DNA of 33,629 nucleotides, from the NCBI GenBank assembly GCA_016938655.1, contig JAFGUG010000067.1:82247-115875 (forward strand). The letters run 5' to 3'. Origin of the DNA: Thiotrichales bacterium (GTDB lineage Bacteria; Pseudomonadota; Gammaproteobacteria; Thiomicrospirales; Thiomicrospiraceae). Made by a program: the position numbers and the translations under genes. The notes under the pieces are model-generated. The model was given only the letters and a program-made list of their open reading frames with translations, had not been told where the DNA came from and ran no database searches. Of the stretch, positions 1-9,315 are shown piece after piece; the first letter of the stretch is position 1, and every line of letters starts with the position of its first letter.

Positions 1-484
1 CCATGTGAACCTTAGCTTCTAGACGCACACCTGACATACCAACCGGTTCACGAATACCGCCTTGACTGTCAATAATATACTCTTGCGCTAAGATGTGTAA
101 CACACGCTGGTCGCCGGGAATGGCGATGGTTTGCGCGGCATCCATGACACGTTCAATATCATCGAGTTGCACGTCTTGGTTTTTAATCGCCACCATACCG
201 TTCGAGTTAAAACTCTTAATATGACTACCAGCAATCCCAACATACACCGCTTCGGCGGTAACACCCGACATACGTTCAGCTTCATCAATGGCACGTTGAA
301 TCGATTCAACCGTTGCATCGATGTTCACCACGACGCCTTTTTTTAGACCTCTAGATGGATAAGTTCCCATACCAACGACTTCGATTTCACCATCGGCTTT
401 GATCTTACCAATGATGGCGGCAATTTTTGAAGTACCGATATCTAACCCTACAACAGTGTTTGAAGCTTGCTGTTTACGAGCCAT
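1..484 (-). CDS. ftsA: Cell division protein FtsA, N-terminal part (cut by window edge)
   Basis: FtsA is the actin-like protein that tethers FtsZ to the inner membrane and recruits later divisome proteins. The ATG is at 484-482 and 161 codons are readable before the window ends. The protein opens MARKQQASNTVVGLDIGTSK, the actin-fold phosphate-1 motif, followed by the SHI-1C region with VYVGIAGSHIKS and the NGMVAIK stretch, all typical of FtsA. It is the last gene of a leftward murC-ddl-ftsQ-ftsA run, 69 bp after ftsQ. ftsZ would be expected to follow outside the window. Confidence 0.95.
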   Translation of the reverse strand, partial: MARKQQASNTVVGLDIGTSKIAAIIGKIKADGEIEVVGMGTYPSRGLKKGVVVNIDATVESIQRAIDEAERMSGVTAEAVYVGIAGSHIKSFNSNGMVAIKNQDVQLDDIERVMDAAQTIAIPGDQRVLHILAQEYIIDSQGGIREPVGMSGVRLEAKVHM

Positions 485-553
485 GTTTGTCCTTATCCTT
501 CCAAATGTTTAATTTTTGTATAAAAAGCGAAATTACGAGAATTTTTCAAAGCA

Positions 554-1258
554 TTATTGCGCGACAATTCGCTTAACTGAAAAACCATTACTATATCGTA
601 AATCATAAACTTGTGCTGAGTTTCTCAACTCATTCTTTAACTGTCCATAGGCACGAACAAAACGAATTAATTGTTCTTTATCGCCATTTTTAGCCAGTAA
701 TAATCTCGGGCCATCCAAAATATAGAGTTGCCACCCGCCATCCACTTGCTCACTCATTTGAGCGATCGACCAACTTAATCCATCCAAAATCGCTTGAAAT
801 TCCGCTAGTTTAGCTAAAATTTGAGCAGAGGTTTCTAAGCGTCCGTCCAAGCGAACAAAGTTCTCAAAACCATGGATACTATTAGGGAAAAAGACTTCAC
901 CTTTATGGTTGATTAAACCATCGTCGTCCCAGCGAGCAACCGGGATTTGCTCTTCAATTGAAATAATTAACTGGTCCGGCCAACTGCGCTTGACAACGGC
1001 CTGACTGACCCAATCTAACCGTGTTAAGTCCGATTGAATCTTATTCAATTCCACTTCCCAAAAAGAGCTACCAATGTAGGGCATTAAAACTTGATCAATG
1101 TCTTGCTCACTGAGCTGCTGTAACTGAGTCGTTATTTTAACGTGCTGAATCGGGCGTTGACTGGTCATCTCTTGCTTCAGAATAAACCAAGTCAAAAGAC
1201 CGATGACGATTAAAATCAGCAGGCCTGTCCAAAAGCCTTTTTTGCTTTTCCAGTTCAC
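554..1258 (-). CDS. ftsQ: Cell division protein FtsQ
   Basis: FtsQ is a bitopic membrane protein that links early and late divisome components through FtsB/FtsL. The 234-residue product has a short basic cytoplasmic N-terminus (MNWKSKKG), one membrane segment at about residues 11-27, then a periplasmic POTRA domain (from about 38, starting HVKITTQLQQLSEQDI) and the FtsQ beta domain with VKRSWPDQLIISIEEQIPVARW. Length is a little below the E. coli protein (276). The start codon is GTG at 1258-1256, only 3 nt after the ddl stop, so the two are probably translationally linked. Confidence 0.93.
   Translation of the reverse strand: MNWKSKKGFWTGLLILIVIGLLTWFILKQEMTSQRPIQHVKITTQLQQLSEQDIDQVLMPYIGSSFWEVELNKIQSDLTRLDWVSQAVVKRSWPDQLIISIEEQIPVARWDDDGLINHKGEVFFPNSIHGFENFVRLDGRLETSAQILAKLAEFQAILDGLSWSIAQMSEQVDGGWQLYILDGPRLLLAKNGDKEQLIRFVRAYGQLKNELRNSAQVYDLRYSNGFSVKRIVAQ
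1219..1228. repeat. GCAGGCCTGC-type palindrome, one mismatch
   Basis: Reads GCAGGCCTGT inside the membrane-segment codons of ftsQ. It is one of ten copies or near copies of this palindrome in the window (see finding). Confidence 0.6.
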
Positions 1259-1261
1259 AGG

Positions 1262-2164
1262 CTACAAGGTGCTCTTAAGAATATCAGCCACCAACTGCTC
1301 AAAAGAACGCCCCGAAACCTTGGCCGCCATCGGCACCAAACTATGGTCAGTCATTCCCGGTACCGAATTCAGTTCAATTAACCAAGGTTGATTAGCCTCA
1401 TCCAACATCACATCTACTCTGCCCCATGTTTTGGCACCGACCACATCAAACGCACGCAATATCAAGTTTTGAATTTGCTGCTCAAGCTCTGGTGGCAAAT
1501 GGCAAGGACAAATATATTGTGTATCGTTAGATTTGTATTTGGCGTCAAAATCATAGAACTCATGACTGGTCTTTAATTCAATTAGGGGTAATGCCTGACC
1601 ATTTAACACCGCAGCGGTGTATTCAGAGCCAGTAATCCACTGCTCAATTAAAACTTCTGAGTCAAATTGTTGGGCAAACTCAACGGCCTCAGCCAGTTCT
1701 TCTAACGCATTCACCTTGCGCATGCCAATACTAGAACCTTCATGCGAAGGTTTAACAATCACCGGAAAGGGAATGGAAAACTGGGTGGCATCAAAAGGCT
1801 GAGTCTCACTCACCCACAAAAACTGTGGTGTTGGCAAACCCGCCCCCTGCCATAACCATTTTGTTCGTAACTTATCCATAGCAATCGCGGAAGCCGTCAT
1901 ACCACTACCGGTATAAGGCAACCCTAAGTCGTCCAAAATGGCTTGAACGGTGCCATCCTCTCCCCAACGACCATGAAGGGCAATAAAGGCGCGGTCATAG
2001 TTTTTAGCGATGTTGTTTAATTCGTCAATTGTGCTCACATCACACGCGACCGCATCAATCCCTTGACGCACTAACGCTTCCGTGACAGCTTGACCACTGC
2101 GCAATGAAATGTCACGTTCTGCGGCTTTACCGCCCATTAATACTGCGACCTTACCAAACTGCAT
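1262..2164 (-). CDS. ddl: D-alanine--D-alanine ligase
   Basis: This ATP-grasp enzyme joins two D-alanines to make the dipeptide end of the peptidoglycan stem. The 300-residue protein begins MQFGKVAVLMGGKAAERDIS, the Ddl N-terminal signature. It continues with the HGRWGEDGTVQAILDDLGLPYTG-type substrate loop, KPSHEGSSIGM, and the C-terminal metal-binding run ending with IELNSVPGMTDHSL. I chose the ATG at 2164-2162 because it overlaps the murC stop as TAATG and has GGAGAG eight bases upstream. A start ten codons earlier (2194) would run deep into murC. Being beside ftsQ suggests the DdlB type. Confidence 0.95.
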   Translation of the reverse strand: MQFGKVAVLMGGKAAERDISLRSGQAVTEALVRQGIDAVACDVSTIDELNNIAKNYDRAFIALHGRWGEDGTVQAILDDLGLPYTGSGMTASAIAMDKLRTKWLWQGAGLPTPQFLWVSETQPFDATQFSIPFPVIVKPSHEGSSIGMRKVNALEELAEAVEFAQQFDSEVLIEQWITGSEYTAAVLNGQALPLIELKTSHEFYDFDAKYKSNDTQYICPCHLPPELEQQIQNLILRAFDVVGAKTWGRVDVMLDEANQPWLIELNSVPGMTDHSLVPMAAKVSGRSFEQLVADILKSTL

Positions 2165-3558
2165 TAGGCTGACTCTCCTGCATTCTCTTTCCACTTAAGC
2201 GCCACTTGCCCAACACTGCCTGCGCCCATCACAAGCACCACATCGTCGTCGTGCAAAACTTCATGTGCAATATCATCGAGCAGCTCAAAGTTCTCTGCAT
2301 AAATACCTTGGTGACCGCCACGCAGACGCATCGCTTGCAATAACGATTTCGAATCAAATGATGGAATAACGGATTCACCCGCGGCGTAAACTTCTAACAA
2401 AATAACCACATCCGCTTCTAATAACGCTTGTACAAAATCATCAAACAAATCACGGGTTCGTGAATAACGATGCGGTTGAAACACTAAGACTAATCGTTTA
2501 TCTTGAAAGGCTTTTTTGGCGGTACTAATGGTGGCATTTAGCTCAGTTGGGTGGTGACCATAATCATCGACCAAAGTGACCGAATTGCTGCCAATTAAAC
2601 GGTTTGGATACACTTCAAAACGACGCCCCACGCCGCCAAACTCTAACAGTGCCGTTTGAATCGCCGCCACTGAAACATTTAACTCAAGTGCAACCGCAAT
2701 CGCTGCCAAGGCATTTTGCACATTGTGTAAACCGGGAATATTGAGTTGAACCTCAAAGCTCTGCTCGCGCCCCACCAAGACCTGGAAGCGCATCACTAAC
2801 CCCTCGTTTTGAACATTAATCGCACGGATATCCGCCTGTTCATCAAATCCATAGGTCAACGCTTTACGTGTTAATTTTGGCAACATTTGACGCACATTAG
2901 CGTCATCAATACAAACAATTGCGAGGCCATAAAAAGGCAAACGATGAACAAACTCCAAGAAGGTCTTCTCTAATACTTGATAATCGCCTTGGTAAGTTTC
3001 CATGTGATCTTCTTCTACATTGGTAATCACAGAAATCATCGGCGACAAGTGCAAGAAAGAGGCATCCGATTCATCCGCTTCCGCAACCAAATATTTACTC
3101 GATCCTAAACGCGCATTGGCGCCCACCTGATTTAGCTGACCACCAATGACAAAGGTCGGATCCAAACCAGCCTGAGTTAAAATTGCGGCGGTTAAACTCG
3201 TGGTCGTGGTTTTACCATGGGTACCGGCAATGGCAATACCAAAACGCATACGCATCAATTCTGCCAGCATTTCAGCACGCGGAATGATAGGGATTCGTGC
3301 TTGTTTTGCCCAAGCGACTTCTTGGTTGTCTTTTGGAATCGCGGTTGAAACCACCACAACATCGGCCTCTTTAACATGACCCGCATCATGACCCAGTTGA
3401 ATCAACGCCCCTAATTTTTCTAATCGTGCCACGGTGGCATTGTGTCGTAAGTCTGACCCACTCACAATGTACCCCAAGTTTAAGCAAACCTCCGCGATAC
3501 CGGCCATTCCTACACCACCAATACCCACAAAATGTATCTGCTTAACTTTATCTTTCAT
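2164..3558 (-). CDS. murC: UDP-N-acetylmuramate--L-alanine ligase MurC
   Basis: MurC adds L-alanine to UDP-MurNAc, the first amino acid of the peptidoglycan stem, in the cytoplasm. The 464-residue length is normal. Visible features are the N-terminal Rossmann glycine loop FVGIGGVGMAGIAEV (10-24), the ATP-binding GTHGKTTTT (112-120), the central VITNVEEDH segment, and DDYGHHPTEL with FQPHRYSRT in the C-terminal domain. It is the first gene of the visible dcw fragment. Its upstream neighbour is a divergent toxin-antitoxin pair, not murG, so the usual cluster is interrupted here. Confidence 0.97.
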   Translation of the reverse strand: MKDKVKQIHFVGIGGVGMAGIAEVCLNLGYIVSGSDLRHNATVARLEKLGALIQLGHDAGHVKEADVVVVSTAIPKDNQEVAWAKQARIPIIPRAEMLAELMRMRFGIAIAGTHGKTTTTSLTAAILTQAGLDPTFVIGGQLNQVGANARLGSSKYLVAEADESDASFLHLSPMISVITNVEEDHMETYQGDYQVLEKTFLEFVHRLPFYGLAIVCIDDANVRQMLPKLTRKALTYGFDEQADIRAINVQNEGLVMRFQVLVGREQSFEVQLNIPGLHNVQNALAAIAVALELNVSVAAIQTALLEFGGVGRRFEVYPNRLIGSNSVTLVDDYGHHPTELNATISTAKKAFQDKRLVLVFQPHRYSRTRDLFDDFVQALLEADVVILLEVYAAGESVIPSFDSKSLLQAMRLRGGHQGIYAENFELLDDIAHEVLHDDDVVLVMGAGSVGQVALKWKENAGESA

Positions 3559-3595
3559 GTCGACTCATCTTTAAATTGTGTTTAATTTTGACAAT

Positions 3596-3604
3596 ATGAT
3601 ACCG
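3596..3604 (-). promoter_or_regulatory. Possible -10 element for murC-ddl-ftsQA
   Basis: On the minus strand this reads CGGTATCAT, a -10-like hexamer TATCAT about 38 nt before the murC ATG. No good -35 is visible, so this is a weak call. A similar CGGTATC string lies upstream of the second acyltransferase gene at about 25755-25763. Confidence 0.3.
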
Positions 3605-3721
3605 TGCTTTTAAGGGACTTTAGTGCGATTCTTAACAAGAAATGGATTTTTTTAGCAAATTAGCAAGAAAACTAGATAACTATTTACATTGATTGAAACC
3701 CCCAAAAACAATAAAAAGATT

Positions 3722-3734
3722 TATACTATGTATA
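3722..3734 (+). promoter_or_regulatory. Candidate promoter/operator of the mazEF pair
   Basis: TATAC-TAT-GTATA is a perfect 5+5 inverted repeat that also supplies -10-like hexamers (TATACT). It lies 26 bp before the antitoxin ATG. MazE-type antitoxins autoregulate by binding alternating palindromes over their own promoter, so an operator is the natural reading. No convincing -35 hexamer was found at normal spacing. Confidence 0.45.
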
Positions 3735-3759
3735 CACATTTTATTATAGGAAAGATGAT

Positions 3760-4026
3760 ATGGGCTTACTGATAGAATCAAAAATCCAAAAATGGGGAAA
3801 CGGTCTTGGGTTAAGAGTATCTGGCGTTATGAGAGACATACCACAATTCTTAGTAGACACCCAGGTCACAGTAGAAGTGCTTGAAGATGGCTTTATTGTA
3901 AAAAAAACGCAACCTTCAAACCATAACCTCCCATTTTCAGAAGACGAACTACTCAAGGGGTTAGATGAAAATACGGCTCACAGTGAACTTTTAGCTCAGC
4001 CTTTAAAAAGTGAAATTATTGAATGA
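3760..4026 (+). CDS. mazE: MazE-type antitoxin (AbrB-like swapped-hairpin DNA-binding domain)
   Basis: Eighty-eight residues. The N-terminus (about 7-52) has the AbrB/MazE pattern IQKWGNGLGLRV followed by a beta-strand VTVEVLEDGFIVKK. The C-terminal third is acidic (FSEDELLKGLDENTAH), as expected for the tail that wraps round and neutralises the toxin. The start is supported by AGGA eight bases upstream. The stop overlaps the next ATG by four bases (ATGA), the usual coupling in these modules. It probably also represses its own promoter with the toxin as co-repressor. The exact subfamily (MazE, PemI or ChpB-I) cannot be settled by eye. Confidence 0.85.
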   Translation: MGLLIESKIQKWGNGLGLRVSGVMRDIPQFLVDTQVTVEVLEDGFIVKKTQPSNHNLPFSEDELLKGLDENTAHSELLAQPLKSEIIE

Positions 4027-4370
4027 AGCAATATATTCCAGAAAGAGAAGATATCATCTGGTTAGACTTTGAGCCAACCAGAGGAAAAGAAATTGGAAAA
4101 TATCGTCCCACATTGGTACTTTCAAGTAGCAGCTACAACAAACAGACGGGGTTACTAATCTGTTGTCCAATCAGCACCAGCATTAGAGACAACTTGACCG
4201 AAGTACCTTTAACAAATTTAGAAAAAGAGTCGGTCGTTGCAGCTAGCTTGGTGCAAACACTCTCTTGGAAAGACAGAAAGGCAAAATTTATTGTTAAGGC
4301 GGAAGAAGGGGTTTTGCAATCCGTATTACAAAGACTTCTGCCCTTGATGGGGGCAGGTGAATTTTTGTAA
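4023..4370 (+). CDS. mazF: MazF/PemK-family endoribonuclease toxin
   Basis: The 115-residue product matches the family from end to end: DIIWLDFEPTRGKEIGKYRP with the conserved RP-x-LVLS strand, GLLICCPIST (the family PI-T strand), and a C-terminal helix region VLQRLLPLMG. MazF toxins cut single-stranded mRNA at short sequences and slow growth when the antitoxin is lost. The ATG overlaps the mazE stop. The reading frame is intact, so the toxin may be active. The gene ends 11 bp from the convergent sufS stop. Confidence 0.88.
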   Translation: MKQYIPEREDIIWLDFEPTRGKEIGKYRPTLVLSSSSYNKQTGLLICCPISTSIRDNLTEVPLTNLEKESVVAASLVQTLSWKDRKAKFIVKAEEGVLQSVLQRLLPLMGAGEFL

Positions 4371-4387
4371 AAACTAACCTTTTACAA
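4365..4387. terminator. Candidate bidirectional hairpin between mazF and sufS
   Basis: TTGTAAAA and TTTTACAA form a perfect 8-bp stem with a 7-nt loop. The stem contains the stop codons of both convergent genes. It has only one G-C pair, so it is a weak terminator at best. Its position between convergent genes is the main support. Confidence 0.4.
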
Positions 4388-5611
4388 TAACATCTCTTTG
4401 GCTTCGAGAATTGAAGCGACTAAACGATCAATATCGGATTTATTATTGTAAACACCCAACGAGGCTCGAATGGTCGCTGGCACATTGAAATGCTGCATGA
4501 CCGGCATGGCACAGTGATGACTGGCTCGAACCGCGATCCCATCTTGGTCCATTAGCGTTGCCATATCATGCGGATGAACGCCTTCTATGATAAAAGAGAT
4601 TACGCCGCCTTTGTGCTCCGCTTCACCAATCACTCGTAAACCTTCAATGGTTTTAAGCTGTTCTGTTGCGTACTTTAATAAGCTGGCTTCATAAGCGGCA
4701 ATGCGATCTAAGCCAATCGACTGCATAAACTTCATCGCTTCGGCTAAACCAATCGCCCCTGAAATATGCGGCGTACCGGCTTCAAATTTATACGGCAACA
4801 CGTTGTATTCGGTCTTCTCAAATGTCACCGAATAGATCATGTCTCCGCCCCCTTGATAAGGCGGCATCACATCGAGCAGTTCTTCTTTACCGTACAAAAC
4901 ACCAATACCGGTTGGGCCGTACATTTTGTGCCCTGAGAGCGCATAAAAATCACAGCCAATATCTTGCACATCTACCGTCATGTGGGGCGTGGCTTGTGCG
5001 CCATCCACTAACACTTTAGCTCCAAACGAATGGGCAATTTCAGTCATCTCTTTAACCGGGTTAATCGTACCCAAAGCGTTAGACATGTGTGTGACCGCCA
5101 ATAACTTGGTTTTTTCAGACATCTGACTTTTTAAGGCATTCAAACAAATTTCACCACGGTCATTCATTCGCAGAACGTTTAAACGAATCCCTAACTGATC
5201 ACGCAATAACTGCCACGGAACAATATTTGAGTGATGTTCCATTTCAGTCACGATTACTTCGTCACCGGCTTTTAGATTGGCCAACCCCCAACTGTGGGCA
5301 ACTAAGTTGACCGCTTCAGTGGTACCACGAACAAACACAATCTCTTTAATGGATTTGGCATTCAAAAACTGACGTGAAGTTTCACGCGCGCCCTCGTAAA
5401 GTTCTGTCGCGCGCTCACTTAGCCCATAAACACCACGATGCACATTGGCATTTTGCTCTCGGTAATAACGGTCCAACGCCTCAATCACTTGCAACGGTTT
5501 TTGAGAGGTTGCACCGCCGTCTAGATAAACGAGAGGTTGACCATTTTCAGTCTGTTGCAAAATTGGAAATTGAGCTCGAATCTGTGCAAAATCTAATTGA
5601 CTGCCGTCCAT
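4382..5611 (-). CDS. sufS: Cysteine desulfurase SufS
   Basis: SufS is a PLP enzyme that takes sulfur from cysteine and passes the persulfide to the SufBCD scaffold. At 409 residues it has normal length. It shows the PLP lysine in SGHKMYGPTGIG (Lys229) and the persulfide cysteine in RASHHCAMP (Cys367), the group II (SufS/CsdA) arrangement, plus ANVHRGVYGLSERAT near residue 55. It is the last gene of sufB-C-D-S, 3 nt after sufD. No sufE or sufU follows, so its sulfur-acceptor partner must lie elsewhere. Confidence 0.96.
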   Translation of the reverse strand: MDGSQLDFAQIRAQFPILQQTENGQPLVYLDGGATSQKPLQVIEALDRYYREQNANVHRGVYGLSERATELYEGARETSRQFLNAKSIKEIVFVRGTTEAVNLVAHSWGLANLKAGDEVIVTEMEHHSNIVPWQLLRDQLGIRLNVLRMNDRGEICLNALKSQMSEKTKLLAVTHMSNALGTINPVKEMTEIAHSFGAKVLVDGAQATPHMTVDVQDIGCDFYALSGHKMYGPTGIGVLYGKEELLDVMPPYQGGGDMIYSVTFEKTEYNVLPYKFEAGTPHISGAIGLAEAMKFMQSIGLDRIAAYEASLLKYATEQLKTIEGLRVIGEAEHKGGVISFIIEGVHPHDMATLMDQDGIAVRASHHCAMPVMQHFNVPATIRASLGVYNNKSDIDRLVASILEAKEMLL

Positions 5612-5614
5612 AAC

Positions 5615-6943
5615 TTATCCGTTATCTTGTGTGAGTTTTGATGAAAGTGTGGCGGCAACCCAATCACGAATTTCCGCATTGTTAATCGTTTCGACCGGTT
5701 CAAGTAAAAACGCTTCGGTAATCATCTGAATGGCTTGCGGCTTTTTAATACCACGTGCTTGCAAATAAAATATCTGGTCAGCGGCAATTTGCCCCGTTGC
5801 CGAACCATGCGAACATTTCACATCGTCTGCATAAATCTCAAGCTGAGGCTTACAATCCATTTGTGCGGTTTTAGACAACAATAAATTCTTGTTATCCATT
5901 TGGCCATCGGTTTTTTGTGCGCCACGAGCCACTTTAATCATACCGTTAAAGACACCAACGGCTTTACCGTCTAACACATACTTATGTAACTGCTGACTCA
6001 AACCGTGTAACTGGTTATGCCCTGTGTAGGTTCTTGAATCGACCGTTTCATTATCAGTGGCATAACATGCACTGTTTTGACTGGTTTCAATATGATCGCC
6101 ATTCATCTCAACATAGTTTTGATGACGCGACGTGACACTGCCCACACCCGTATAGAAGGTATTAAACGTGCTGCTTTCAGCCTGTTTAACAAACTGGTTA
6201 TTAAAGTAGTAACATTGGCTGGCCTGCTTCTGCATGATCACTTGTTTAAAGCGCGCATGCTTGGCAATATCCATCTCAGTAACCACGTTACTGGTCGAGC
6301 TAAAATTGGCATCAGAATTTAAGCTAACGAACGACTGAACCAACGTGACTTCTGCATTCTCTTCCACCACCACACGGTTACGTAGATTAGAGATATGTTG
6401 ATTTTGAGTTTGCACATGTAACACAAAAACAGGCGTTTCAATGACCGCATTTTTTGACACTTGCAAACTGAAACCGTCATTCATTAAAGCCGTATTCAGT
6501 AAAGCAAACGGCTCAGTTGTGATATCCCCTTGCAGACTCATTAAACTATCAACATACTCAGGGAGTTCAATTAAGTCACCCGTAGGCTCAAGACTTAAAC
6601 CATTCGGTAAGTTCGAAAGGTCATCGGACAACGCTTCACTAAACCAACCGTCTAACATCACAATACGAATCGCTGCATAGTCGGGTAAAAACCCGGCGAT
6701 ATCACTCATGGCAACATGACTTAACCCTTCAAGCTTAAAGTGGGTTTGCATAAAACCGGTTAAATTGGTGTAACCCCAGTTTTCATCACGTCGTGTAGGA
6801 AAGCCAACCTGCATAAACTGCTGTTGCGCTTGCTGACGTAATGCAACCATTGTTGGGTTATCGCTGGCCTTATTCAAGTCGTCGGATAACTGAGCATAAT
6901 GCTGCATCGCCGACTGAATGGCAGGTGAGAACTTCTTAGCCAA
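5615..6943 (-). CDS. sufD: Fe-S cluster assembly protein SufD
   Basis: SufD pairs with SufB to form the scaffold on which SufC acts during Fe-S assembly. I take a TTG start at 6943-6941 because the strong GGGAGAG at the 3' end of sufC is seven bases upstream. This gives 442 residues. An upstream TTG (7015) would overlap sufC by 68 bp, and the first in-frame ATG is at 6907 without a clear ribosome site. Family marks include FPTRRDENWGYTNL near the N-terminus, the beta-helix core, and the C-terminal KCSHGSATGQ-A-DQIFYLQARGI motif shared by SufB and SufD. Confidence 0.93.
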   Translation of the reverse strand: MAKKFSPAIQSAMQHYAQLSDDLNKASDNPTMVALRQQAQQQFMQVGFPTRRDENWGYTNLTGFMQTHFKLEGLSHVAMSDIAGFLPDYAAIRIVMLDGWFSEALSDDLSNLPNGLSLEPTGDLIELPEYVDSLMSLQGDITTEPFALLNTALMNDGFSLQVSKNAVIETPVFVLHVQTQNQHISNLRNRVVVEENAEVTLVQSFVSLNSDANFSSTSNVVTEMDIAKHARFKQVIMQKQASQCYYFNNQFVKQAESSTFNTFYTGVGSVTSRHQNYVEMNGDHIETSQNSACYATDNETVDSRTYTGHNQLHGLSQQLHKYVLDGKAVGVFNGMIKVARGAQKTDGQMDNKNLLLSKTAQMDCKPQLEIYADDVKCSHGSATGQIAADQIFYLQARGIKKPQAIQMITEAFLLEPVETINNAEIRDWVAATLSSKLTQDNG

Positions 6944-6947
6944 TGCT

Positions 6948-7706
6948 CTACTCTCCCTGATGCTGCTGAATGATATCGTCGTAACCGTTCTCTTCAAGCT
7001 CGTGAACCAGTTCAAACCCGCCCGATTTTACAATGCGTCCGTTATATAAAACGTGCACATGATCCGGCTTGATGTAGTCTAAAAGACGCTGATAGTGCGT
7101 CACCACAATAAAACTTCTCTCTGGTGAACGTAATGCATTCACGCCATTGGCTACCACACGTAACGCATCAATATCCAGCCCTGAATCTGTTTCATCCAAA
7201 ATGCAAAGTTTCGGCTCTAATAACGCCATCTGAAAAATGTCATTACGTTTCTTTTCACCCCCAGAAAATCCGACATTCACGGAACGCTCTAGCAGGTCGG
7301 CACGCATTCCTAATAGGTCAATTTTGGCTTTTGCGTATTCGTCAAAATCAAACATATCTAAAGCGGGCTTACCCTGCTCATCACGAATCGCATTCACTGC
7401 GGTTTGCATAAAGACTTTGTTGCTCACGCCAGGGATTTCGACCGGGTATTGAAACGCTAAAAACAAGCCTTTGCGAGCACGGTCAGAAGCATCCATATCC
7501 AAAAGGTCTTCTCCGTCAAATAGCACTGAACCATTGGTCACTTCATAATCTTCACGACCTGCTAAGACATTAGCAAAGGTACTTTTACCCGAACCATTTG
7601 GTCCCATAATGGCGTGAACTTCACCTGGTTTCACATCAATATTCAGACCTTTTAGAATCTGTTTCTCTTCGACTTGTGCTTCTAGATTTTCGACTTTTAA
7701 TAACAT
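6948..7706 (-). CDS. sufC: Fe-S cluster assembly ATPase SufC
   Basis: SufC is the ABC-type ATPase of the SufBCD complex and is cytoplasmic, not a transporter subunit. The 252 residues contain Walker A GPNGSGKST (about 36-44), the signature SGGEKKR, and the SufC-specific Walker B/D-loop CILDETDSGLDIDALR. FLAFQYPVEIPGVSN in the Q-loop region is diagnostic for SufC. It starts 74 bp after the sufB stop. Confidence 0.97.
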   Translation of the reverse strand: MLLKVENLEAQVEEKQILKGLNIDVKPGEVHAIMGPNGSGKSTFANVLAGREDYEVTNGSVLFDGEDLLDMDASDRARKGLFLAFQYPVEIPGVSNKVFMQTAVNAIRDEQGKPALDMFDFDEYAKAKIDLLGMRADLLERSVNVGFSGGEKKRNDIFQMALLEPKLCILDETDSGLDIDALRVVANGVNALRSPERSFIVVTHYQRLLDYIKPDHVHVLYNGRIVKSGGFELVHELEENGYDDIIQQHQGE

Positions 7707-7780
7707 GGTTTTTATACTTTCTTAAATGTTTAAGTTCAGATATTGAATACTGTTTGCGTATCTCGCAGGGGGCTAAATTC

Positions 7781-9262
7781 TTACCCCACTGAGCCTTCTA
7801 GACTGATCGCTAACAGCTCTTCGGCTTCTTGGGCAAACTCTAATGGCAACTCACTAAAGACCTCTTTACAGAAACCATTCACAATCATAGAGATGGCATC
7901 TTGCTCGCTGATTCCGCGCTGTTTGCAATAGAACAGTTGGTCTTCACCAATACGCGAGGTGGTGGCTTCGTGCTCCAACTGGGCGGTTGGGTTTTCCACC
8001 TCAATGTATGGGAATGTATGCGCACCACACTTGTCGCCAATCAGCATCGAATCACACTGCGTGAAGTTTCGAGCGCCTTCTGCTGAGGCGGCAATCTTAA
8101 CTTGACCACGATAGGTGTTATCACTTCGTCCAGCAGACAACCCTTTAGAGATAATGGTGCTTCGGGTATTTTTACCCAAGTGAATCATCTTGGTTCCGGT
8201 ATCCGCTTGCTGACGGTGGTTGGTTAAGGCGACCGAATAGAACTCACCAATAGAGTTGTCGCCCTTTAGGATACAACTTGGGTACTTCCAAGTAATCGCT
8301 GAACCGGTTTCGGCTTGTGTCCAAGAGAGTTTCGAATTTTTACCTTCACAAATCCCACGCTTGGTTACGAAATTTAAAATACCGCCTTGACTCTCTTCGT
8401 CACCGGCATACCAGTTTTGAACGGTTGAGTACTTAACCTCGGCATCTTCGTGCACGATAACTTCTACGACCGCCGCGTGTAATTGATAGGTGTCACGCAC
8501 CGGAGCCGAGCACCCTTCAAGATAGCTTACATAACTGCCCTTTTCAGCAATTAAGATGGTACGTTCAAATTGTCCTGTTTTGGCTTCGTTAATTCGAAAG
8601 TACGTTGATAAATCAATCGGGCAACGGACGTTTTCAGGAATGTAAACAAAGGTTCCGTCTGATGCCACCGCTGAATTTAACGCCGCAAAGTAGTTATCGT
8701 GATACGGCACTACGCTACCAATGTACTTTTGAACCAATTCTGGGTAGTCATGCACGGCCTCTGAGAACGAACAGAAAATAATGCCAAATTTCTCAAGCTC
8801 TTCACGCTTGGTAGTCGAAACGGATATCGAGTCAAAAATAGCATCGACTGCCACGGTTGAGTCGTCTCCCGAAATCGGCACACCCAGTGCTGCAAACGCT
8901 TTCGCTACTTCAGGATCGATCCCATCCGCCACTTCATTACCATCCGCATCACACGATCCAGCACAAGAACCACACTCGGGGGCAGAGTAGTAGCTATAGT
9001 CTTGATAGTCTAAAGGGGTGTAATCGGCTTTGGCCCAATGCGGCTCTTCTTGCTTCTGCCAATATTCAAACGCTTTTAAACGAAAATCGAGCATCCACTC
9101 GGGTTCGTTTTTCTTGGCTGAAATGGCACGTACCACGTCCTCGTTCAACCCTTTGGCAAAGGTTTCAACGGAGGTTGTGGTCACAAATCCTTCTTTATAA
9201 CCTGTGTGTTTACTCAGAAGGTCATTAATTTCTTCATACTGAGTTAGTTGTGCTTCGGACAT
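7781..9262 (-). CDS. sufB: Fe-S cluster assembly protein SufB
   Basis: SufB is the scaffold subunit that assembles the nascent Fe-S cluster. The 493-residue protein has the typical N-terminal [13 protein letters not shown], a cysteine-rich insert ECGSCAGSC at about residues 96-104, the central [20 protein letters not shown] beta-helix entry, and C-terminal [10 protein letters not shown] and [11 protein letters not shown]. It is the first gene of the operon. No IscR- or SufR-like regulator gene is attached, so control is by something encoded elsewhere. Confidence 0.97.
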   Translation of the reverse strand: MSEAQLTQYEEINDLLSKHTGYKEGFVTTTSVETFAKGLNEDVVRAISAKKNEPEWMLDFRLKAFEYWQKQEEPHWAKADYTPLDYQDYSYYSAPECGSCAGSCDADGNEVADGIDPEVAKAFAALGVPISGDDSTVAVDAIFDSISVSTTKREELEKFGIIFCSFSEAVHDYPELVQKYIGSVVPYHDNYFAALNSAVASDGTFVYIPENVRCPIDLSTYFRINEAKTGQFERTILIAEKGSYVSYLEGCSAPVRDTYQLHAAVVEVIVHEDAEVKYSTVQNWYAGDEESQGGILNFVTKRGICEGKNSKLSWTQAETGSAITWKYPSCILKGDNSIGEFYSVALTNHRQQADTGTKMIHLGKNTRSTIISKGLSAGRSDNTYRGQVKIAASAEGARNFTQCDSMLIGDKCGAHTFPYIEVENPTAQLEHEATTSRIGEDQLFYCKQRGISEQDAISMIVNGFCKEVFSELPLEFAQEAEELLAISLEGSVG

Positions 9263-9315
9263 GGAATTTCTTCACTTAATTTAATTTCAGAGTATTTTAG
9301 TTGGTTATTCTATAA

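Noticed and set aside
8857..9228. Plus-strand open frame of 123 codons opposite sufB
   Set aside because: It is antisense to a clearly conserved gene, has a low-complexity composition and no recognisable domain, so it is a shadow frame.
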